NCBI GenBank assembly: GCA_038231815.1
Contig: JBBRKQ010000002.1
Location: 1 to 64,000, forward strand
Reading direction: 5' to 3'
DNA: 64,000 nt
DNA from: CAILKP01 sp038231815
GTDB lineage: Bacteria; Planctomycetota; Phycisphaerae; Phycisphaerales; UBA1924
Part shown: piece by piece, positions 25,853 to 36,411 of the stretch
Layout of the letters: each line of letters starts with the position of its first letter
Position numbering within the stretch: position 1 is the first letter of the stretch
Made by a program: the position numbers and the translations under genes
Notes under the pieces: model-generated
What the model was told of the DNA's origin: nothing
The model's input: only the letters and a program-made list of their open reading frames with translations
Database searches by the model: none

Positions 25853-28800
25853 ACACGGCCGCAACCGAGACGACAACGTTTACGATCTCAGCGGACAACG
25901 GAGTGGATGCAGCAACCACCGACAGTGGCACCACCGTAATTTCGACGGCGGTGAACGAGCCATCAACAATCAGCGGTGCCGTGGCTGGCCAGGCCGTCAA
26001 TGACAACGCAACGATAACGCCCTTCTCCGGAGTAACAATCGCTGATCCGGACACCGCAGCGCAGATGCTCTCGATCACGGTGTCGCTGGACACGGCCGCC
26101 AAGGGAGCGTTTGGTGCCGCCTCGCTGACGGCATCGGGCTTTGCTGATGCCGGTGGGGGTGTATACACCTTCAGCGGCACCGCCGCGGACTGCACTACGG
26201 CGATCGGGCAACTGGTGTTTGTGCCCGCGGCAAACCGAGTAGCAATAGGACAGACCGAAACGACCACATTTACAATCAGCGTGAGCGATGGTGCGACACC
26301 TGCGACGAACAACAGTGGCACGACGGTGGTCTCGACATCCATCAACACCGCACCAACAATCGGCGGAGCATCGGCCGGCCAAACGGTGACCGATAAGACA
26401 ACGGTGGCGCCGTTCACCGGCCTGACAATTACTGATCCAGACCCGACGCAGCGCTTGACCGTGACGGTGACGCTGGATGTTGCAGCCAAGGGCACATTCA
26501 GCGCCGCCTCACTTGCAGCAAGCGGCTTTACCAGCACGGGCGGGGGCGTGTACACGTTTGCAGGCACCGGGGCACAGGCCACGACAGCGATACGGCAACT
26601 GGTTTTTGTACCCGCGGCCAATCGGGTCGCGGTCGCAGCCACCGAGACGACAACCTTCACAGTCTCGGCCAGTGACGGAGTCGCAGCAGCAGCGACCAAC
26701 AGTGCAACCACGGTGGTGAGTACCAGCATCAACGATGCACCGACGATCGCAGGCACGGTGGCATCGCAGGCCGTCAATGACAAAGCCACGATCACACCCT
26801 TTAGCGGCGTAACAATTGCCGATGTGGACCCAAGCACAACGGTCACGGTGTCGGTCACAATTGACACCGCGGCCAAGGGGGTGTTTACCAGTGCATCGCT
26901 CACCGCCTCAGGCTTTGCTGATGCGACAGGCGGGGTATACACCTTCACGGGCACTCCGGCAGCGGCAACGGCGGCGATTCGCGCTCTCGTGTTTGACCCG
27001 ACAGAGAATCGCGTGGCGGTGGGCACCACGGAAACAAGCACGTTTACGATCTCAGTTGATGACACGGTCGCGGCAGCGGTTACAAACAGTACCACCACCG
27101 CGGTCAGCACCAGCATCAACGATGTGCCAACCTTTACGGGAACCGTCACCGGACAGACGGTCGATGACAACGCCACGATCAATCCGTTTAGCGGCGTAAC
27201 CATCGGCGATCTGGACCCAAGCACGACGCTTTCGATCTCGGTAACCCTTGACAGCGCCGCAAAGGGAGTATTCACTGGTGCTTCGCTGACGGCTTCAGGC
27301 TTTGTGAATGCCGGCGGTGGGGTATACACCTTTACGGGCACCCCGGCGGCGGCCACCACCGCGATTCAAGCCCTGGTATTTAATCCAACCAATGACCGCG
27401 TAGCGGTTGGCGCTACCGAGCAAAGCTTCTTCACCCTTTCGGCAGATGACGGTGAAGGAACATCGGGCACCGACACTGCAAGTTCAGTGGTGAGCACCAG
27501 CATCAACGATGCACCCACGATCGGCGGAGCATCAGTCGGGCAGGCCGTCGATGACAACGCAACGATCAATCCGTTTAGCGGTGTAACCATCGGTGATCTT
27601 GATCCGAGTACCTCACTCTCGATCTCGGTGACCATTGACAATGCCGCCAAGGGGGTGTTCACAACCGCATCACTCACGGCCTCGGGCTTTGTTGATGCCA
27701 CCGGCGGCGTGTACACCTTCACCGGCACACCCGCGGCAGCGCAGGCCGCGATTCGGGCGCTCGTCTTCAACCCAACTGACAACCGCGTAGCGGAAACGGC
27801 TACCGAAACATCAACATTTACAATCTCGGCCGATGATGGAATCGCCGCGGCCACTACCGACAATACCACAACCGTCATCAGCACCAGCGTTAACGATGCG
27901 CCAACCATCGGCGGCGTGGTCGCTGGGCAAACCGTCAACGACACCGCCGCGCTGCAGCCGTTTAGCGGGGTGACGATCGCCGATGCGGACCCGAGCACGA
28001 CACTGTCAATCTCAGTAACGATCGATGCAGCCGCCAAGGGCGTGTTCACCAGCGCTTCACTAACGGCCTCGGGCTTTATCGATGCTGGAGGTGGCGTGTA
28101 CACCTTCACCGGCACGCCCGCGGATGCTACTACAGCGATTCGGGCACTTAGCTTTGACCCAACAAACAACCGGGTGGCATCAGCCGCTACCGAAACAAGT
28201 ACGTTTACAATCTCGGCCGATGATGGCGTCGCCGCGGCAGTAACCAACAGCACAACCACGGTCATCAGCACGAGCATCAACGATGCGCCGACGATCGGCG
28301 GCGCTGTCGCGGCTCAGGCCGTCAATGACACGGGCACGCTCAATCCGTTCAGCGGTATTACGATTGGCGACGCCGATCCGAGCACAACTCTCACAATCTC
28401 GGTAACGATTGACGCGGCCGCCAAGGGTGCGTTTACTGCCGCATCGCTTACCGCCTCTGGGTTTGTTGGAGCGGGTGGTGGCGTATACACGTTCAGCGGC
28501 TCACCTGCGGCGGCGACCACGGCGATTCGTGCCCTTGTGTTTGATCCAACCGAGAATCGTGTGAACCCTACGCTGACGGAAACCTCGACATTCACAATCT
28601 CGGCCGATGACAGCATCGCCGCCGCCGTTACGAATAACACCACAACAGTGGTGAGCACCAGCATAAACGATGTACCCGTGATCACGGGCACAGTAGCGGG
28701 ACAGGTCGTCAACGATATCGCAACCGAGATGCCCTTCACTGCAGTAACGATCAGCGATGCGGATATAAATCAGTCCTTGGCGGTTTCGGTGACAATTGAC

Positions 28801-31800
28801 ACGCCGGGCAAGGGAGCCTTTACAGCGAGCTCTCTTACAGCAACCGGGTTTGTGAATGCCGGCGGCGGTGTCTATACCTTCACCGGCACGGCGGCACAGG
28901 CCACCGCGGCGATTCGCGGACTGGAGTTCAACCCAAGTGATAACCAGGTGGCATCGGGCACAACAGAGACCAGCACATTTACGGTTGAGGTTGATGACAG
29001 CATTGCCTCACCGGTCAGTAACGCGGTCACCACGGTGGTGAGCACCAACGTAAACGACTTGCCGGTGATCAGCGGCACGGTGTCGGGCCAAGGTGTCGAC
29101 GATAACGCAACGATCTTGCCGTTTACGGGTGTAACCATCAACGATGTTGATCCGTTTACGACTTTGGATGTCTCAGTAACGATTGATACAGCGGCAAAGG
29201 GAGTGTTCACCAGTGCATCGCTAACGGCCTCGGGGTTTGTGGATGCAGGGCTGGGCCTGTACACCTTCACCGGCACCCCGGCGGATGCAACAACGGCGAT
29301 TCGTCAACTGGTGTTCGCGCCAACAGCAAATCGGGTGGCCGTGGGCAGCACGGAAACATCGACCTTTACCGTATTTGCCAGCGATGGCGCCGATGAGCCG
29401 CCGGACGACATCAACACGACCGTGATCAGCACAAGCATCAACGATGCACCAACCATCGGCGGTGCAGTGGCAGGGCAGACCGTCAATGACACCGCAACAC
29501 GCTCGCCGTTTAACGGAGTGACGATCAACGATATTGATCCGAGCACCACACTCTCTGTCTCTGTGACGATTGACGATGCGGCAAAGGGCATCTTCACGGC
29601 GGCATCGCTGACGGCCTCTGGCTTTGTCGATGCGACCGGCGGGGTCTACACCTTCACCGGCACACCCGCGGCAGCGCAGGCGGCAATCCGCGCGCTGGTA
29701 TTCAATCCCACCGACGATCGGGTTGCATCGGGAGTGACAGAAACCAGTACCTTTACGATCTCGATCGATGACGGCATCGCCGCGGCAGCGACCAACAACA
29801 CCACAACAGTGGTAAGCACGAACGTAAACGATGCACCGATGATCGGCGGTGCAAGCGCGGGCCAGACAGTCAATGACACGGCGACGATCAACCCCTTTGC
29901 CGGGGTGACCATCAACGATGCCGACCCGAGCACAACGCTTTCCATCTCAGTCACAATCGATGTAGACGCCAAGGGCGTGTTCACATCGGCTTCACTGACG
30001 GCCTCGGGCTTTGTTGATGCAACCGGCGGCGTCTACACCTTCAGCGGCTCACCTGCCGCAGCGCAAGCGGCGATCCGCGCGTTGGTGTTCAACCCGACAG
30101 ACAACCGTGTGGCTTCCGGTACATCCGAGACGAGCACATTTACGATCTCAGTGGACGATGGCGTCGCGGCAGCGGTGACCAACAACACCACAACAGTGGT
30201 AACGACGAACGTGAACGATGCGCCCACCATCGGCGGGACAAGCGCGGGCCAAACCGTTAATGACACATCCACGATCAGTCCGTTTGCGAGTATAACGATC
30301 GGCGATGCGGATCCAAGCACAACACTTTCGGTCTCGGTGACGATTGATACGGCCGCCACGGGTGTATTCACATCGGCCTCTCTGACGGCCTCGGGCTTTG
30401 TCAGCGCTGGCGGGGGCGTGTACACCTTCAGCGGTTCACCTGCCGCAGCGCAGGCGGCGATCCGCGCATTGGTGTTCGACCCAACAGACAACCGTGTAGC
30501 ATCAGGCACAACCGAAACCAGTACATTTACAGTCTCAATTGATGACGGTGTCGCGACAGCGGTGACTGATAGCGTTACCACGGTGGTAAGCACGAACGTA
30601 AACGATGCGCCGACGATTTCAGGCGCTGTGGCAAGCCAAACTGTCGATGACAACGCCACCCTCGCTCCGTTTGCGGGAATCACCATCGGTGATGTGGACC
30701 CGGGCACCAGTCTTTCAATTTCAGTTACGATTGATGACGCCGCATACGGGGTGTTCACCAGCGCTTCACTGACGGCCTCAGGGTTTGTAGATGCCGGCAG
30801 CGGTGTGTACACGTTCACCGGATCGGCAGCCGCGGCAACGACGGCCATCCGAGCCCTTGTCTTCAACCCGGCGGACAACCGCGTGGCCTCTGGCGCGACC
30901 GAGACAAGCACGTTTACAATTTCGGTTGATGACGGCGTCGCGGCGGCAACGACCGATTCAGCAACAACAGTCATCAGCACCAACGCCAACGATGCACCAA
31001 CGATTACCGGGGCTACGGCCGGACAAACCGTCAATGACATCACGACGATGTCTCCATTTACCGGCGTAACCATCGGTGATGTTGACCCCGGTACAAGTCT
31101 GTCAATTTCAGTAACGATAGATTCAGCAGCCAAAGGCGTGTTCACCAACGCATCCTTGGCCGCATCGGGCTTTGTTGATGCTGGCGGCGGCGTGTACACC
31201 TTTACTGGTTCCGCCTCGGCGGCGACCACAGCAATCCGAGCCCTGGTTTACGACCCATCCGACAATCGGGTTGCATCGGGCGCGACCGAAACGAGTACGT
31301 TTACGATCTCGGTCGATGATGCCGTGGCCGCGGCAACCACCAACAGCACGACGACGGTGATCAGCACCAACGTCAATGATGCGCCAGTGATTGGCGGAAC
31401 GGTTGCAGGGCAAACCGTCAGTGATAACGCGACAGTCTCGCCGTTTACGGGTGTGACAATCACAGATGCCGACCCGAATCAGTCCCAAACCGTGACCGTG
31501 ACGCTTGATGATGCGGCCAACGGTGTGTTTACGGCTGCTTCCCTGACGGCGACCGGCTTTGTGAGCGCCGGTGGTGGCGTATATACGTTCACCGGTACCG
31601 CAGCCGCGGCCCAGGCGGCCATCCGCGGACTGGTATTTGATCCAACCAATGACCGGGGAACAGTGGGCAGCACTGAGACGACGACCTTTACCATAAGCGT
31701 TGATGATGGCGTGGCCACGGCCACCACAGACAACACCACAACGGCGATCAGCACCAGCATCAATGATGCACCAACGATTACGGGTGCAACCGCCGGCCAG

Positions 31801-34800
31801 ACCGTTAACGATACGGCAACGATTCAGCCGTTTGCCGGTATAACCATCGGCGATGCCGACCCAGGGACCACACTTTCAATCTCGGTCACGGTTGATAACA
31901 CCGCCAAAGGCGTGTTTACCGCCGGTTCGCTGACGGCGTCGGGCTTTGTAGATGCGGGCGGTGGCGTATACACCTTCACCGGAACCGCGGCGGATGCAAC
32001 GACCGCGATTCGTGCGCTTATTTTTAACCCAACGGACAACCGCGTACCAACCCAGACTACCGAGACAACCACCTTTACAGTGTCGGCGGATGATGGCCTC
32101 GCCGCCGCCACGGTGAGCAGCGTAACAACGGTGGTGAGCACAAACGTCAACGATGCGCCAACCCTTGGCGGGGCGAGCGCTGGGCAGACGGTCAATGACA
32201 ACGCGACTGTTTCACCATTTACTGGAGTCACCTTCGGAGATGTTGACCCGAGCACGACTCTGACAGTTTCAGTGACGCTGGATGCAGCGGGCAAGGGCGT
32301 GTTTACATCCGCATCACTATCGGCGTCCGGATTCTCCAGCGCGGGCGGCGGCGTGTACACGTTCAGTGGCTCACCAGCTGCAGCGCAGGCGGCGGTGCGG
32401 GCACTGGTGTTTGCACCAACGGCCAACCGTGTGAACCCTACGCTCACCGAGACAACCACGTTTACGTTGTCGATTGACGATGGCTTTGCGACTGCCGTGA
32501 CCGACAGTACAACAACCGTGACCAGCACAAGCATCAACGATGCACCGACCATCACCGGCGTGGTCGGCAGCCAGGCCGTCAATGACAACGCAACAAGGCT
32601 GCCATTTGCAGGTGTTACGCTCGGAGATGCCGATAGTGCGCAGACGCTCTCGATCTCAGTGTCGATCGATGATTCGGCCAAGGGCGGCTTTACATCCGCC
32701 TCCTTGACGGCCTCAGGGTTCGTCAGTGCGGGCGGGGGCGCGTACACATTCACCGGCACAGCGGCAGCGGCAACCGCGGCGATTCGTGCGCTCGTATTTG
32801 CGCCGACGAATAATCGCATCGCACCGGGTACCGTTGAGATCAGCACATTTACGATCTCCGTCGATGACAGCATGGCGGCAGCGGCAACCAACAGCAGCAC
32901 CACGGTGGTGACCATCAGCATCAACAACGCGCCGACGGTGACGGGCGCTGCGGCCTCGCAGGCAGTGAACGACAACGCAACGGTTTCACCCTTTACTGGC
33001 CTTACAATCTCAGACGTTGATAACCCCGCCCAGCTGCAGACCGTAACGATCACGCTGAGTGCGGCCGCCAACGGAACCTTCACCGCGGGATCGCTGACGG
33101 CCTCAGGCTTTATTGCCGCTGGGGGCGGCGTGTACACCCTCGAGGCCACGGCAACCGATGCGACGGCGGCGATTCGCCAACTTGTGTTCCAGCCAACGAC
33201 AAACCGCGTCAACCCCGGATCAACCGAGACAACCACCTTCTCCATCGCGGTAAACGATGGTTTCGCGACGGTGACGAACACCGGCAACTCGGTCATCAGC
33301 ACACCGGTGAACGACCCGACGACAATCACGGGGACAACATCAGCTCAGCCCGTCAACGACAATGCGACGGTGACACCGTTTGCCGGTGTCACCATCGGTG
33401 ATGCGGACACGAATCAGAGCCTGACGGTAACGGTGACGCTGAGTGCCGCAGCCAACGGGGCATTCAGCTCGGGATCTCTCACCAGTTCGGGGTTCACAAA
33501 CTCTGGCGGTGGGGTTTACACATTCACAGGCACGGCAGCCGCCGCTACCGCGGCGATTCGGGCCTTAGTGTTTGTGCCCACCGCAAACAGGCTCGCGCCA
33601 GCGGACACGGAGACTACCACGTTCGCCATCAGCGCCAGCGACGGTCTGGTAGCCGCAACGACAGATAATACAACCACCGTGATCACCACGAGTGTAAACG
33701 ATGCACCAACGGTAACCGGAGCGGTGGCGGGGCAAACCGTCAATGACAACGCCACACGAACGCCATTTACCGGCGTAACGCTTGGCGATGTTGATACCGG
33801 CACCACGCTGTCGGTCTCGGTCACTCTTGATGATGCAACCAAGGGCGTATTCACGTCGGCATCACTCACGGCTTCTGGGTTTGTAAGTGTTGGTTCGGGT
33901 GTGTACACATTCACCGGCAGCCCTGCTGCGGCGACGACGGCGATCCGGGCCCTCGTGTTCGATCCGACAGACAACCGATCCGCCGCCAGCCTCAGCGAAA
34001 CGAGTACCTTCACCATCAGCGTGAACGATGCAATCGCGCCGGCGGTCACAAACAGCACGACGACCGTGGTTAGCCTCGGCGTTAATGATGCTCCGACGAT
34101 CGCTGGTGCCTCAAGCGGCCAGACCGTCAATGACACCGCGACGATCTCGCCATTTGCAGGCGTCACGCTAGGTGATGTCGATCCCGGCACGACGCTTTCG
34201 ATCTCGGTGACGATTGACAGCCCCGCCAAGGGCGCGTTCACGGCCGGATCGCTCAGCACATCCGGGTTCGTGAGCTCTGGAGGCGGGGTGTACACCTTCA
34301 CCGGCACCGCAGCGGCCGCGACAACGGCGATCCAGGCGCTGGTCTTTGCACCCACGGCCAACCGTGTTGCGGTGGGCGGTACCGAAACTACTACCTTTAC
34401 CGTTTCAGCGAGTGACGGCATTGCCGCGGCAACGGTGAGCAGCGCAACAACCGTTGTGAGCACGAGCGTAAATGATGCGCCCACGATCACCGGCACCACA
34501 AGCGGGCAAGCGATCAATGACACCGCGACGGTATCACCGTTCGCCGGTGTGACAATCAGCGATATCGATCCCGGCACCACGTTGTCGGTCTCAGTAACGA
34601 TTGACAACGCCAGCAAGGGTGTGTTCACCCCAGCATCGCTGACGGCCTCTGGATTTGTCAGTGCTGGCGGCGGTATCTACACATTCACAGGAACAGCGGC
34701 GGCGGCAACAACGGCCATACGAGCTCTGGTGTTCAACCCTGCGGACAACCGCGTGGCAGCCGGCGCAACCGAGACCAGCACGTTTACGGTGAGCGCTAGT

Positions 34801-36411
34801 GATGGCGTAGCAGCGGCGGTACTCGATACCGGCACAACGGTAGTGAGTACGAATGTCAATGATGCGCCGACGATCACCGGCGCTGTCGGAAGCCAGGCCG
34901 TCAATGACAACGCGACGCGGTCGCCATTCGCCGGTGTGACACTGGGCGATGTTGATCCGAGCACAACGCTGGTTGTCATCGTGACGATTGATTCTGTGGC
35001 CAAGGGCGGGTTCTCGGCAGGTTCGCTGACTTCTTCAGGATTTGTAAACGCCGGCGGGGGCGTGTACACCTTCACCGGCACCGCCGCCGCTGCGACCACG
35101 GCGATCCGCGCTTTGGTGTTTGCACCCACGGCAAACCGGGTGAATCCGGGATTGACAGAAACTTCAACGTTTACCGTGTCGGTCAGCGATGGCATCGCCT
35201 CGCCGGTGACCAATATTGCAACGACGGTGGTCAGCACCAGCATCAATGATGCTCCGACAGTTCTCGGCGCGGTGGCCGGGCAAACCGTCAATGACAACGC
35301 GACGGGGCTGCCGTTTGCAGGCGTCACGATTGAGGATGCGGATACAGCCCAGTCGCTGAGTGTTTCGGTAACGCTTGACAGCAACGCCAAAGGTGCGTTC
35401 ACGCCAGCATCACTGACGGCCTCCGGGTTCGTGGCCGCCGGTGGCGGCGTGTACACGTTCACCGGCACGGCCGCTGCGGCAACCACGGCAATACGCGCTC
35501 TTGTGTTTGCACCAACGGCAAACAGGGTCTCGGTGGGAAGCACCGAAACCACCACATTTACCATCGGCATCAATGATGGCGCCTCAGGCGTGGCCAGTAA
35601 CGCCACCACCACGGTGGTCAGCACCAGCGTAAACGATGCACCAACAGTGACCGGAGCCATCGCGGGGCAAGCCGTCAATGACAATGCAACGGTTGCGCCA
35701 TTTACCACAGTTGTGTTCGGCGATGTTGATGCCGATGCCCAACTTACGGTAACGATTACTCTGGACAACTCAGCCAAGGGCGTGTTCACGCCCGCATCGC
35801 TGACGGCCTCAGGCTTTGCAAGCTCTGGCGCTGGCGTGTACACCTTCACCGGGACACCGGCAGCAGCGCAAGCCGCGACACGGGCTCTCGTGTTCGCCCC
35901 CGCGAACAACCGCGTTGGACCAGCCCAGACCGAGACGACCGTGTTTACGATCTCAGCTGATGATGGCTTCGCTGCACCAACGTCCAACCCAACAACAACA
36001 GTCATCAGTACAGGCGTCAATGATGCCCCGATGATCTCGGGCACCATCGCCGCACAGACGATGGTGGAGACGGCAACACGAGCGCCGTTTGCCGAAGTCA
36101 CGATCGCGGATTCTGATACCAGCTCAAGCCTGTCGATCTCGGTAAGCCTTGACGCGGCTGGCAAGGGTGCGTTCACCCCGGCCTCTCTGACGGCCAGCGG
36201 CTTTGTTGCCGCGGGGGGTGGCGTTTACACCTTTACCGGCACGGCGGCGGCCGCCACAACGGCGATCCAAGCACTTGTGTTTGCACCGGCGAGCAACCGC
36301 GTAGGCATCGGTTTTACGGAGACAACGACCTTTACCATCACCGCCAGTGATGGCGTTGCAGCGCCAGCGACGGATTCGGCGACGACAGTTGCCGTGCTCA
36401 GCGTCAATGAT
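25574..36411 (+). repeat. 28-unit tandem array, 387-bp period
   Basis: Unit starts, taken at the APT of NDAPT, fall at 25574, 25960, …, 27511, 27898, 28285, 28672 and so on to 36412. The span divided by 387 gives 28 with a remainder of 2, explained by one deleted base in unit 1 and one extra codon in unit 20 (SDVDNPAQLQT). The units differ considerably at DNA level while keeping length, so the array is old and length is under selection. Each unit looks like a cadherin-like beta-sandwich. Confidence 0.9.
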
